Shown here: in pieces, positions 1 through 9,870 of the stretch
Layout of the letters: each line of letters opens with the position of its first letter
Position numbering within the stretch: position 1 is the stretch's first letter
Assembly: GCA_030068145.1 (NCBI GenBank)
Contig: JAPJBO010000116.1
Span: forward strand, 186,001 to 250,000
From: Diplonema papillatum
Lineage: Eukaryota > Euglenozoa > Diplonemea > Diplonemida > Diplonemidae
Length of the DNA stretch: 64,000 nucleotides
Direction of reading: 5' to 3'
Notes under the pieces: generated by a model
The model's database searches: none
What the model saw: only the letters and a program-made list of their open reading frames with translations
Told to the model about the DNA's origin: nothing
Made by a program: the position numbers and the translations under genes

Positions 1-280
1 CGCCCAAGATAACCGCCGCTTATTTTCAATCAAAGCAAAGGCTTGACGTTGGATGGTGCAAGGGAACCGGTAGCTACGTTGTCAGATCCCAGGCTCGCGG
101 GTCCACAGTGCACGCTAAAACGCGTGAAAACCCTAGCCGTAGAAAGTTGCAGTGTCTCGCCCAAATTCTCGCGCCGGTATTATTCACCTAAAGCAAAGGC
201 TTGCCGTTGGATCTAACCCAAGGTGCCAGGGAGCCGGTAGCACTTAGTCTGATCGCAGGCTCGCTAAACCCGCCGACAAC
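1..280. repeat. Tandem duplication, unit about 157 bp
   Basis: Two diverged direct copies start with CGCCCAA at 1 and 158. They share an 'AAAGCAAAGGCTTG' stretch and a later 'CAGGCTCGC' block. No coding potential is evident. The array may continue to the left of the window. Confidence 0.55.
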
Positions 281-599
281 CGCCGTTTGTAACACCTGCG
301 TCAGAGCAGAACTTCAGGGAGACCTGCTAGTTGGAGCGAAACGAAGGTGGGCGACGGCAGTTGAGTTGTTTGATCTACTGTCCCGGAAAACACGTGAACG
401 CCTTTGCTCCGAGTTGCAGTGTGTCTCCGAGGATGGCGACCCCCCGTAGCTCCAGCCGGCGATGATGCGTCCTGTTACCAGAGCTCTGGAACGGTTCGTA
501 ACGGGCAGTGGAGGCTGTCGGATGCTCACTGCATGAAACGGCCGCAAAGTGGGGGGAATCTCGGTCGGCGCTTCTCTTTCTGATGCGAGCAATCAACCG

Positions 600-800
600 A
601 GGTGTGCGCGCCTGGTTTCTTTTTGTTGCTGCCAACCTTGCAAGGCGTGGCGCTCCTTGGGGCTTGGCACTTGCGCTGAACACAAGCTCGTCGAGACGGT
701 CAGCCACAAGGCAGAGCGGACGGGGTTGTGCTGCCGACTCCAGCTTTGCAAGCTGTGGTTGACCGTACGTTCCTGGACCGGAGCGGCCTTTTTCCTTTTC
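600..800 (+). repeat. Dispersed repeat family A, copy 1
   Basis: This stretch recurs at 5210-5350 in the same orientation and at 26885-27160 and 30010-30290 in reverse. Shared landmarks are 'GGCGTGGCGCTCCTTGG' and 'GACGGTCAGCCAC'. Copies differ by substitutions and by where they stop, as SINE copies do. I see no convincing tRNA-like promoter boxes, so calling it a SINE is only a suggestion. Confidence 0.6.
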
Positions 801-1036
801 CTTCGCCAACCACCCTGTGTGCAAACCCGATGATACGCGTCGTCCGGCGTTGTCTGCCGCCCAGCGAAGGCAAGGCAAGGGTGGAGGCGTGCGGCTCGTC
901 TCTGCTCTTGGCTACGGCCGAGACTGAGCTCGTCGCATCCTCTCCCCTCTCCCGGGCTTCTTTTTCGATTCCGTTTTTTTCTCCGTTTCCTTTTTGCCTG
1001 TGGGAAGCGCGTGAAAACTTGTTCTAGATCGGTGAA

Positions 1037-1290
1037 AATACTCGGCTTTGAACTCCGAATGGAAGGGAGGAAGTATGGAGGAGCAAATACAATACAAACA
1101 CAATTGATTTGTTCTTCGCTTACACCACCGTATGCTGGTTTCTCACTGTCTTGTCGTGTAGGGGTAGACCCGCATGACCTCACGTCCCAACACGTGGTTC
1201 GGTAGTTCCAGCACTTCCTTCGGTTCTTTGTCTGGCAGCTTTTGTCGAGCATTTCCTTCCAAGCTGGCGCTTGTGTAAAAAACGCCCGGG
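1037..1290 (+). repeat. Dispersed repeat family C, copy 1
   Basis: This copy closely matches 63440-63660 and shares 'CTCCGAATGGAAGGGAGGAA', 'GGGGTAGACCCGCATGACC' and 'CAAGCTGGCGCTT'. The other copy ends about five bases inside the intron that follows the Prp3 exon. Here the repeat ends beside a candidate minus-strand exon at 1354-1412. Confidence 0.65.
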
Positions 1291-1353
1291 AAACGTGTCG
1301 CTAAACCGGCGGGGACCATAAATAGTCGACTCCCAAAACCGGAAACCACGCAC

Positions 1354-1412
1354 CTCGTGTGTTCCTGAAACGCTCCGGAAATCCAGAAAAAGTGGTCGGA
1401 TGCTCGTTTAGC
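1354..1412 (-). CDS. Candidate internal exon of an unknown gene
   Basis: On the minus strand a pyrimidine-rich acceptor ending TTATTCCAG is followed by 59 open bases and a donor AG|GTGCGT. The translation begins AKRASDHFFW and ends QEHTR. I recognise no family. Repeat family C lies about 60 bases beyond its donor, and the family B repeat lies about 120 bases before its acceptor, matching the arrangement at firmer exons in this window. Short length makes a chance open stretch quite possible. Confidence 0.25.
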
Positions 1413-1530
1413 CTGGAATAATGGCCGCAGAATGCAAAAACAAAGCGAGATCACCTCCACAAGGAAATTCCTACAGGAGATCCTTCAGAAACAGCACACA
1501 CACAACCGACTAGCACCCTACCCCACATTT

Positions 1531-1600
1531 TTGAGAGTGAAAGTTCGCTTGAGGATCCGGGGTTCTGAAGTCTCCGGGTAACCCAAGAAAATCATGACCA
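1531..1600 (+). repeat. Dispersed repeat family B, copy 1
   Basis: This copy has the family core of 'GTTCGCTTGAGGATCCGGGG' followed by 'GTCTCCGGGTAACC'. Related copies lie at 12224, 21205 (reverse), 27880, 29086, 41672, 53699 and 59660. Several of these sit just upstream of minus-strand splice acceptors or start codons. Confidence 0.65.
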
Positions 1601-1859
1601 TCGTACATTGGCACTTTCGCAACCTCTCCATTGAATCCCCTCATCATGAAAATCCTCATCAATGATCTTCTGGCCCGAATCTGGTGGACGGTCGCTCTAC
1701 AGTGGCAACAGTCTGTCCGTGGCTACCCGGGCGTTTTGAGCGCTTTTGAGAGCGAAATCAACCATTCCCCCCAGCACGCCGATTCTTCCATGAGGGCTAG
1801 CTCCGTCACACGCGATTTGGTACCCGCGGTGTCTTCAAGGTCAGCCATGGCGGAGGCGG

Positions 1860-1976
1860 CTAGCAGAGGTTCGCCAAAAACCCGGCGGCGAAAAACGCTA
1901 CGATGCACATGACAGCCAAAATGCTGCACGAGATGATGGCGATGTTCGTGTTCAGCTTCCGCACCGGCGCCAGGAT
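1860..1976 (-). CDS. Candidate terminal exon with a membrane helix
   Basis: Immediately after a minus-strand 'CCTAG' acceptor-like site there are 38 codons and a TAG stop. Residues 10-35 form a strongly hydrophobic segment (core IAIISCSILAVMCIVAFFAA) preceded by two basic residues. That would suit a C-terminal membrane anchor. The polypyrimidine tract is weak and no upstream exon was found, so the exon is tentative and its protein unknown. Confidence 0.3.
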   Translation of the reverse strand: MLAPVRKLNTNIAIISCSILAVMCIVAFFAAGFLANLC

Positions 1977-2857
1977 CTAGGTTTGACGACCGCTTTTGCA
2001 CGGCGCGCAGTGCGCAGCGCCACCTCCGCGCACGAGAAACTTCGGGAAGAAGGGGCAACAGAACATCGAGAGCAAACAAGCTGTCTCCAGCGGGCATCCG
2101 AATGGGCTGGTGTTGTACGCATACACTACTACTAATAATGAGTAGTGGTGGCTGGTGCTACCACATACCGTCCTACAGCCCGTAGAGGATACTACGTAGT
2201 GGCATATGCTAGTGGGTGTCCGTATCAGCAGATAAGTAAAAGTATGGTATGCCATACCACCACACAGCAGCCATCGTAGCTACATGCATTAGGGGATGAG
2301 CTCGTGCTGTGCATACACAGTCCTCGTGGCGTCCGAATGGGCGGAGACAGCGAAGGGTAGGACTCGCCTGCTGCCCCTGCCTCAAGACAGCCTCGAAACG
2401 TTCGCGTTTCGCAATGAGAGGACGGCACGAGGCCTGTCTACGATCGAACCGCAAGCCACCTGTCTCCCAACAAGGAGCCAAGCGTTGGCCGACTGCGTTA
2501 GCCAGAAAATCGATGATAGAGAAAAAGAAAGGAGCACGTCAACCCGCCGCCTGCGTCCTCATTTTCCAGCCTTTTTTTTTTTTTTTTTTTTTTTTTTTCT
2601 AGCTCTCTTCCTCTCTCTTTCTTCTCTTCTTTTAATAGTACGAGTGTACTGCTTATTCCCCCCCCTGCTCTGTTTCTCTATTTCTTTCTCCGTTCGTTGA
2701 ATCCCTCCTTAAAGAGCGATCGAGATGGGGGAGATAGCTTGCCCCACCGACCAAAATGACTCTGTTCTGCCGCTGCTGATCTGTGTGTGGCATGTACGGG
2801 TCCAAGAGAGGATGGGGCCCGACAGCTGGACCAGCGGTGGTGACTCACTTAAACACG
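1977..2857. other. No gene seen
   Basis: No supportable exon was found here. The stretch holds a run of about 30 T at 2570-2600 and an AT/AC-rich segment around 2110-2260. Open frames are short and of biased composition. Confidence 0.5.
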
Positions 2858-3015
2858 GTAGAGTCCAGCCTCAGAAGCTGGAGTTAAAGCTGGAGTTAAA
2901 AACGCGGGTGTCACACCCGCTTTTCGGGTGTGGACTTACACACGCGTTTTGGTTGTAGCACACCCGGTGTGACTCGGGCACACCCTCTGTAACCTCAGCT
3001 TCTGAGGCTCGACCT
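2858..3015. mobile_element. Fold-back element family D, copy 1
   Basis: The ends are inverted: 'CAGCCTCAGAAGCTGGAG' on the left and its near complement 'CAGCTTCTGAGGCT' on the right. The interior holds further small hairpins of the type 'GCGGGTGTCACACCCGC'. A near-identical copy lies at 49980-50135 and a partial one at 49730-49790. It is a non-coding MITE-like element. Confidence 0.65.
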
Positions 3016-3944
3016 CACCGCGGAGCGCAAAAGAATGTGTGAAAGTGTGTTAGAAGACGTGCAATTGTGGGTCTTGCGGTCGGTTCGTCAAGGGAAACGC
3101 TGCGCGCACAGCAAACACCTGCAAGGATTCCACTGCGGCTGGCCAGGGAAACATGTTCAGAGGCGTCGCCCAGTGCTTGTTTCGACGGAGGCTAGAGTGG
3201 GACTGGGAAACTTGAGCCAGCCTCATAAGCTGGGGAAGAGTTCTTTGACAGAGATGAGCCGATGCATTTTTGCAACGTTTTCTCACTGAAATTCGCGACT
3301 GGCGGCTTTCGTCTAGTCTTCTGAAAGCCCTCACATCAGGCATCTAAAACGCTGAGGAAGTTGGTGCACAGCCTTCAGGGTAGCGTAAAGACAGCTTTCC
3401 CCACAATCCACAACCCCCGGAGACCTCGCCCAAACGCGATGCACATTCTCACGGAAAAAATCGTTCGCGATTCTCTTGAAGAGGGGTGCCGATTATGAAT
3501 GAGTATGAATGGCAGACCACATGCTCGAAAGACATGGATGGAATGCAAATCAACCGGTCATGTGCCAATGAAAAATACAAAAAAACAAGACCGTTGCTCC
3601 GGGAATTGCAGAAGCATGAGACTCATCAGGTCGTCGAACGCATTAGCGGGCTGGGTTCGCCCATGCCCATCAGCAGTTGAGTGTCGCTTGAAAATCTAAT
3701 CTCTCAGACTGCGTCCGACTCTCGATTCGACGATGATTGGCTTGCTGATCATTCTCGATCGAGTTGAATCGGTTTGAATGAGAATGTGGCGGTGCAAAAA
3801 TCACTCAAACCCGATCGAGGCTCATGGACGTGCACGTTGCCACGTCCCGGGCAACGCAGCCTAAAAATACGACATTGCTTGCTGGTTCCCGGAGTGCTCG
3901 GCCGGTCCCATAAATGCCTTGTGTTGCCATCTTCTACGGGACGT
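3016..3944. other. No gene seen
   Basis: There are only short open frames, no acceptor/donor pairs I could defend, and no repeat shared with the rest of the window. Confidence 0.45.
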
Positions 3945-4255
3945 GACAAACCGCACGAAACACCTCCAGAAATCCCCAAAATGTTTTGTAGGGTCCTCGC
4001 ACGTGGTCCAAAGTGGCCAGCCGCCCTGTTTTGAGGTCGGAGAAGCTCTAACGTGCCCAAAACAGTGCGGATCAAGCCCAGATCATACTGGACTGATCTG
4101 GGGTTGATCCGTGGTGATCCGGGCACGTTTCAAGTCTTCTCCGACCTCCGAACTGGCCCGCTGCATTCCACCGAAGGCCACACGCGAGGACCCGGGAACT
4201 CATTCTGGGATTTTTTTTCAAGGGTTTCGTGCACAAAACGGTTCCGCATCTCTCG
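3945..4255. repeat. Large imperfect palindrome
   Basis: The two halves are imperfect reverse complements centred near 4090. 'GAGGTCGGAGAAG' at 4035 answers 'CTTCTCCGACCTC' at 4137, and 'GGGTCCTCGC' near 3996 answers 'GCGAGGACCC' near 4186. The outer arms match more loosely. It looks like a solo fold-back element. No terminal duplication was recognised. Confidence 0.6.
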
Positions 4256-4425
4256 CGCTAAGACTCGTCCCAGATCCGAGGTATCTCGTATGCGCTGGAT
4301 CAAATGATCAAGGTAATCGGGAAGACACGATGGTGAAATGTCTCCGAGAGTCGGCGGGTCACCCGTTTTTGGGTCAGCATGTGCCCACAACTCTCAGCTG
4401 CACGAAAGCTGATGCACAACGCATG

Positions 4426-4480
4426 TCCACAAGAGAACTTCACACAGCCTTCAAGATACGGTTCGGTTTAAGAAAGCCAA
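4426..4480 (+). repeat. Fragment of the hslU-upstream repeat
   Basis: 'AAGAGAACTTCACACAGCCT' here recurs in each unit of the hslU exon-1 array (for example 32190) and in reverse at 37130. It shows that parts of that array are dispersed in the genome. Confidence 0.6.
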
Positions 4481-4754
4481 GTCTCCCCACCCGACCGACT
4501 GAGATCTCGCGTGGGCACTCGTCAGACACTCAGTCTCGAACATCCGGTTCATCGCAATCCGCAAACGGCGGCAAATGCGAGCATTTTGCTCAAGGGCAGG
4601 TGCTTCGTTCAAAGAAGAAGCGAAGGCAGGATTTGCAACGAGAAAACGAGAAGGAAAAAGAAGAAGAAGAAGAAAAAGAGGAGAAAAACGCTGCTGCGTG
4701 TCGTGGCGACGCGTCCGTCGCCCTTCCGCCGAAGGAGCTCCGCTTGGATCACGT

Positions 4755-4935
4755 GCGCGGCAGTGGGATCCTGTGGGGAAGTGGGGGTGACGTCAGAGGT
4801 GAAATTCTTAGATCGTAGGAAGACGAACTACCGCTCCTGCGAAAGCATTCGACCAGAATGTCTTCATTAATCAAGAACGAGAGCGATCCAAGATCATCAG
4901 ATACCGTCGTTGTCCACTGCTGTAAACGATGTACA
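4755..4935 (+). rRNA. Fragment of small-subunit (18S) rRNA gene
   Basis: The stretch carries the universal core 'AGAGGTGAAATTCTTAGATC', then 'AAGACGAACTACCGC', 'GCGAAAGCATTCG', 'TCATTAATCAAGAACGA', 'ATCAGATACCGTCGT' and 'AAACGATG', in the correct order and spacing. 'GTCGTTGTCCACTGCTGTAA' resembles the euglenozoan version more than the animal or fungal one. Flanking SSU sequence (upstream 530 region, downstream universal 915 region) is not recognisable, so this is an isolated fragment and not a working gene. The outer limits are approximate. Confidence 0.85.
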
Positions 4936-5209
4936 GATGTTCTGCATTCTGTTCCCGGTTTTCCCGGGGGTTTCCGTCAGATCCACAAGCTCATTACAGT
5001 GCAGCACGGCGGTGCAGAGCAAACAAGTACACGGGCGCCGTGCAGAGAACGCCGGTTCCGAGCTGGAGCCCGGCCCTACCCCAACCCCCAGCCCAAAATT
5101 AATTCATTTTTTCTTTTCGCGCTCGGGGTGGCCCCGAGCCCCAGACCCATATATGAATCACTGTTTCCAACGATCCCGACAGTTAGGGAAAGCCTGCTAC
5201 ACGGAAGCC

Positions 5210-5350
5210 AAGCTTCCCGTGTTCACAGGCCTACGGGTCAAGTGGCTACCGATTTCCCAAACTAAAGCATCAAGGCGTGGCGCTCCTTGGGGCTTGGGCT
5301 TGCGTGACAAGCTCGCCGAAACGGTCAGCCACAGGGTAGAGCGGACGGTT
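5210..5350 (+). repeat. Dispersed repeat family A, copy 2
   Basis: It shares the 'GGCGTGGCGCTCCTTGG' and 'ACGGTCAGCCAC' landmarks with the copy at 600 and is cut off just before the LINE. Its left part ('GGGTCAAGTGGCTACCGATT') matches the far ends of copies 3 and 4. Confidence 0.6.
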
Positions 5351-5520
5351 GTAGCACTGCGCTGACTTTTTTGATCCCGTGGGACGCAGGTTGGTGCCAT
5401 GGTACACTGGGATTTCCGAGTAGTAGTAGTAGTTCGAACTTTGAGAGAGAGAGAGACGAGTTAGAGTGCAGGGACCATCTCTCCGGGGAGTTTCCGGTCT
5501 CCTCACTTCTCTTCGCACTG

Positions 5521-8500
5521 CTACGGCGGGCGTAAGTCGCTCCGGAGGCGCGCCGCAGGTCGCGGCTCTGCTACAGTGAGTGGTAGCACCGGAGTTGGTG
5601 CTGCAGCGGGCGCTCTGGCCGGCGGGTGAGCTCGTCTCGCGGGGGATCGCCGCCTTGTAGCGCTGCGGGCCCTCTTCTTCCTCGCGACTGCGCGGCCTAC
5701 GGCGGCGGCAAACACCTTGATGGGAAACTTCAGCTTCCAATTAGCGAAAGCTACGTCCTGAGGGTACACGGGTTTGGCGTCGTTCCACCTGTCTTTGGAG
5801 CATACTGCTTCTATGCCGTTCAACATCAGCTCTGTCCTCCGTCCAGCTGCAAAACGTGGACGGTGTGAGAATCCCGGCATTGCCGGCGCACCCAGGCAGC
5901 GTAAAGAGCATACACCCTGTCTCCACTTCCCGGGGAAGGCTGAGGCCCCCGTGTCAGCAAAGCTTAGGTCGTTGATGGCTCGTGCTAGATATCCTATCTG
6001 CAACCCTTTTTCGGCAAACGTTTCCCCAGGCAGCTTGGATCGCGTGTAGGCCTCAAAATCCAAAGCGAGTTCCACGCCGGTCGTGGGGAGAGGGGGGGTG
6101 TTGACCCAACGTAGATTCCTTAGCCAGTAGACTAGCGACGCCGCGAAGCGCGTCCCAATCTGCTTCGTGAGGAGCTCACGGCTGTCCCTTGCCAGCTCAA
6201 CGTCATATCTCCCTGCCGCGGCGGAGGCAAGCTCCCAGGGGCGCGTCGTCGCGATATTGTGCTGCGCTTGCGCCATCTCGATGGAGATGGTCCCGATCAG
6301 CTTCTGGACCCTCTCCACGAGTACCGGCGGGGTTCCGATGGGGGGAATCCCCCGTGTGCTCAGGCATAGGGGCATATTCTGTGCCGCCACTCCTGCGACG
6401 TCGAGTCGGCAGTGTAGATTGACCCACCTGCCCCCTGGTCCCGGGCATTCCCAGAAATAGTGTAGCAGGGTCCCCGGAGTCCCACCGTCGCAGAACTCGC
6501 ATACGCCGTCACCCGTTCCCCATCTTCTGTTGCACCACTCGCGAGAGTACACCGCTCCTGCGATGCATTTGCGGATTGCAAAGCTGAGCCTGTCCCCCGT
6601 CGCGCGGTTCTGCCACAGTCTGTTCAACAGGCGCACATCCACCCCCCTCTCGATACCCGAATAGCCTTGCCTTTGTGTCGTCAGGTAGCGCCACGCTCGA
6701 AGACGCAGGCCCTCACGGACGAAGTGCAGTGCCTCCTTCCCGGAGAAGGGCACGGTCGCACCTTCGAACGATAGCAGCTCGAAACTGTGCCGCTTCGCCG
6801 GCAGGAAACGTATCTCCCGAAGGAGATTGGATATCAGCCCGACGGGGCCCTTTAAGGAGGCGTCAGCCCCGGATACAAGGAGGGCATCCATTCGCAGCCG
6901 AAATCTCTCCTTCTGGTATTGCTTCGCGGCGGTGCGGAGTGAGCTGTACCCGGAGGCGCATGCCGGATCGCACAAGTGCGCCTTCGCAACGAGGGTAAGT
7001 GTCGCGAGGGGGCTCTTCGCCCGATTTGAGCGAGGAATCAAGCAGGCGGAGAGAGCCGTGCGAAGAACGGAGTTGTTCGCAAAGCCCCCGGCCGAGTTGG
7101 CGCAGTAGGCCGCGCCGTAGTGGGCGGATGCCGCGATCGTCTGCATGACGCGGAACTTGGTGCGCGGCTTCAGTGGCGACGCTTCTAGCCTGGCTGCGGC
7201 TTCCACGGTCGCGTCAGACCTACCGTTGTCCACAGGCCCTTCTGTGCCCAGGGGAACGCCCAGAACCTTAACGGTCTTCACCGATTTCATCGCCTTGCCT
7301 CCAACCTCGAGACGGGGGCCTTTTTTCGACGTCGAGAAGGCGGCACACTTGCCTTCGTTGAGAGCGAGGCCGGTCAGATTCCCAAATATCGCGGTGACAT
7401 CTATTCCTTCCTGGAGCAGCTTCGCGAGTCGCGAGAGAAGGTACAAGTCATCAGCAAAGGACTTCGGACTCACTCGTGCCCGGCTGACCAGGGCTTTCGA
7501 GAGCACGGACAGAAGGGCGTTGATCAGGACCACGGAGATAGGGCAGCCTTGGAGGATGCCGTTCGTGACCTTGAATTCATCGCCCACTCCCAGAGGGTAC
7601 CTGAAACGACGTCTGAGGTACTTATAGACGTGGCGCAGAGGCGCCAGCACACGCTCATGCAGCCCCAGAGCCTCAACTAGGTCGAGTACCAAACCTTGCG
7701 GAACGCGGTCAAAACATTTCGCAAAGTCGAGCGCGATCCCATGTAGCGGCGTTCCGTTGATAAGGGATTCCTCTATTGACAGCGCGATGTCCATGATGAC
7801 GTCGTCGCAGGAGTGGCCTTTCCGGAAGCCATGTTGGGACTCGTGTATCCACTGCTCTTGCCAGACAAGAACCTCCTGCAGACGCACACTAGCCCAAAGA
7901 CGATAAACGACGCTGGAGACGGTGATGGGCCGCAGCTTCAGGGGGTCATCTCCCTCTCCCTTGGGAATCAGGGTGACTAGCGCGTCAAGAACCCCGTCGG
8001 GCCATAGGCCCGTCTCCTCGACTTCGTTCAGTACTGCAGCAAACCCTTCTAGGATTGTGTCCGGCAGGGCCGCAACTTCTCGCATGCGCCAGCCGTCCAC
8101 GCCGCATGACGATTGCACACCTTTCTTCCTCGCTACCGACCGTAGGCGGTCGGCCGTGATCGGGCCCAGTTGGCACGGGTGTTGCGCAATAAAGTCACCA
8201 TATTCTCGCAGGAAGGGGGCGAACTCGGGTTCCTTCTTCCCGGCATACATGCGTAGCACGGGGTCCCACTTCCTCCTTACCGTCGCATCAACTTCCACCA
8301 AGTTCGCCGTGAGTCGCCCGTCGCGACCGTTCGTAAAATAGAATGTCGGCGGCGCCTCCTTCTTCACCCAAGCAAACGACTCTTTACCCAGAGGGTTACG
8401 GAGCTCGCGCTGACACCTTGCGATTTCCAGGTACCTCGAATTTAACGTAGTCTGGGCCAGGCTCTGGCACACGTCCGAGATAGTGTGTGATAGGCCCCGC

Positions 8501-9870
8501 GCGGCCTTCGCCGATGGCGGTACCAGTGGCAAAGCACATTTCCCGTCCGAACGCTGGAGGATGAAGCTTTGAAACGACCGTATTTTGTCCCACTGCCCTT
8601 TGAGCAGGAGCGACAACGGGCACGGGGCGCTGGACATATCTTCCCATTTGGCTCGTGCGGCCGAGTACTCCCGCATGCGCCCGAGAAGACACCTGGCTCT
8701 CTTCAGAGGTGCGGTGTCGGCCCCCGCACCTTCCGGGGACGGCCTCGCGGACACGCGCTGGGTGCTCAGCCTCCGCCGCTCTCCTCGCCCGCGGTAGGCC
8801 GCCAGGTTACCCTCAATCTTGGACTTCTGGAGCAGATAATCCTCCGCCGCCCGCGAGATACGCAGCCAGAGAAAATCCACCCTCTGGCTGCCTTCTAGTC
8901 CGCGGGGGCACGGGTCGGCGAGTCGGTATTTCGCGACTACAGCTTTGAGGGCTGCGGTGTCGGTTCGGTCAGTCAGACCGGACCCAGGGATGGCGCGGGG
9001 GAAGCGGAACACCGCGTTAAGTTGCTGGAAAGCGGTGAGGTGGAAGACAGCTCGAATCGCCTTATGCGTCGGGAACCCGGCCTCGAAGGTTTCTACGTTT
9101 CCAAGAGCGGAAGAGGCGATTTCGTTGGTAAGCACAAGGTCAATGCGTGACGGCTCCCCGTGGTAGCAGGTGTGCTCCGGAGGCCTGTTCAGGGACTTCG
9201 CGTGAAGCTCGGCACAGTCAGTCCACCCGTTTCGCAGTGCGAAGCGTAGGGCAGGAGAGTTCAGAGGGTCTGTGTTCAGGTCACCTGCAACTACAATCGG
9301 TACCGCGCCCAGGCGCCGGCGCATGCCCCAGAGAACCCCCTCGACCAGCTTCTCACGTTCAATCCGAGCCGAGTGGCCGCAATGTCCGTACAACGAAACC
9401 ACATGGAGCGCACCCTTGCCGCTTCCGGTCGCGACACGTACGTGGAGGAAGCGAGCTGCCTCGTAGGCCCGCTCTTCAACGACATCGAACGGGCTAACCA
9501 CGCATGCCGGCAGGCCTTTCCTCACAAGGATTGCTACACCGGCGCTCCCCCCGGTTATCTGGGATGGAACGTCGTTGCCACATTTACGCCCTTCGCAACA
9601 GGAACCAAAGAAAGGCTGCCAGACGTCGAGAGCAGCACACTCCTTCAGGGCCATCCGGATTTTCTTCTGCCCGGTGCTCGTCAGCTTCGTCTCCTGCAAG
9701 CAGATGATGTCCGCCACAATGCCGCAAAGGAGGAGCACGTTCTTCAACAACGAGGTTACGTTGATCGTAACTACACGCAAGGGTGGTAGGCGAGGGCCGG
9801 ACCCAGAAGATGTAGTGTGGGTAAGATTGTGTGACGCGTATGACGCGTGGTATAATTGAGGGTTCACCAT
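5521..9870 (-). CDS. LINE ORF2: apurinic-type endonuclease and reverse transcriptase
   Basis: The 1,449-residue polyprotein nicks target DNA and copies the element RNA at the nick. An endonuclease/exonuclease/phosphatase domain fills about residues 30-280: CLQETK near 75, VVAGDLNTDP near 198, SRIDLVLT near 245 and PTHKAI near 270. The reverse transcriptase spans about 640-900, with LRPITV near 647, QHGFRKGHSC, LDFAKCFDRVP, NGILQGCPIS and the catalytic FADD at about 804. A Cys-rich knuckle CEFC-H-C lies near 1125-1145, as in many LINE C-termini. The last 50 residues are Arg/Pro/Ala-rich. No RNase H domain was recognised. The start at 9870 overlaps the ORF1 stop and leaves the endonuclease complete. 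No stops or frameshifts are visible. Confidence 0.93.
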   Translation of the reverse strand: MVNPQLYHASYASHNLTHTTSSGSGPRLPPLRVVTINVTSLLKNVLLLCGIVADIICLQETKLTSTGQKKIRMALKECAALDVWQPFFGSCCEGRKCGNDVPSQITGGSAGVAILVRKGLPACVVSPFDVVEERAYEAARFLHVRVATGSGKGALHVVSLYGHCGHSARIEREKLVEGVLWGMRRRLGAVPIVVAGDLNTDPLNSPALRFALRNGWTDCAELHAKSLNRPPEHTCYHGEPSRIDLVLTNEIASSALGNVETFEAGFPTHKAIRAVFHLTAFQQLNAVFRFPRAIPGSGLTDRTDTAALKAVVAKYRLADPCPRGLEGSQRVDFLWLRISRAAEDYLLQKSKIEGNLAAYRGRGERRRLSTQRVSARPSPEGAGADTAPLKRARCLLGRMREYSAARAKWEDMSSAPCPLSLLLKGQWDKIRSFQSFILQRSDGKCALPLVPPSAKAARGLSHTISDVCQSLAQTTLNSRYLEIARCQRELRNPLGKESFAWVKKEAPPTFYFTNGRDGRLTANLVEVDATVRRKWDPVLRMYAGKKEPEFAPFLREYGDFIAQHPCQLGPITADRLRSVARKKGVQSSCGVDGWRMREVAALPDTILEGFAAVLNEVEETGLWPDGVLDALVTLIPKGEGDDPLKLRPITVSSVVYRLWASVRLQEVLVWQEQWIHESQHGFRKGHSCDDVIMDIALSIEESLINGTPLHGIALDFAKCFDRVPQGLVLDLVEALGLHERVLAPLRHVYKYLRRRFRYPLGVGDEFKVTNGILQGCPISVVLINALLSVLSKALVSRARVSPKSFADDLYLLSRLAKLLQEGIDVTAIFGNLTGLALNEGKCAAFSTSKKGPRLEVGGKAMKSVKTVKVLGVPLGTEGPVDNGRSDATVEAAARLEASPLKPRTKFRVMQTIAASAHYGAAYCANSAGGFANNSVLRTALSACLIPRSNRAKSPLATLTLVAKAHLCDPACASGYSSLRTAAKQYQKERFRLRMDALLVSGADASLKGPVGLISNLLREIRFLPAKRHSFELLSFEGATVPFSGKEALHFVREGLRLRAWRYLTTQRQGYSGIERGVDVRLLNRLWQNRATGDRLSFAIRKCIAGAVYSREWCNRRWGTGDGVCEFCDGGTPGTLLHYFWECPGPGGRWVNLHCRLDVAGVAAQNMPLCLSTRGIPPIGTPPVLVERVQKLIGTISIEMAQAQHNIATTRPWELASAAAGRYDVELARDSRELLTKQIGTRFAASLVYWLRNLRWVNTPPLPTTGVELALDFEAYTRSKLPGETFAEKGLQIGYLARAINDLSFADTGASAFPGKWRQGVCSLRCLGAPAMPGFSHRPRFAAGRRTELMLNGIEAVCSKDRWNDAKPVYPQDVAFANWKLKFPIKVFAAAVGRAVARKKRARSATRRRSPARRAHPPARAPAAAPTPVLPLTVAEPRPAARLRSDLRPP

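Noticed and set aside
593-1252. 219-codon minus-strand ORF
   Set aside because: It covers repeat families A and C, which occur elsewhere with other frames; low-complexity Lys/Arg content and no family.
4111-4818. 235-codon plus-strand ORF
   Set aside because: It crosses the palindrome, a dispersed repeat and the start of the rRNA fragment; its Glu/Lys run comes from a purine-rich tract.
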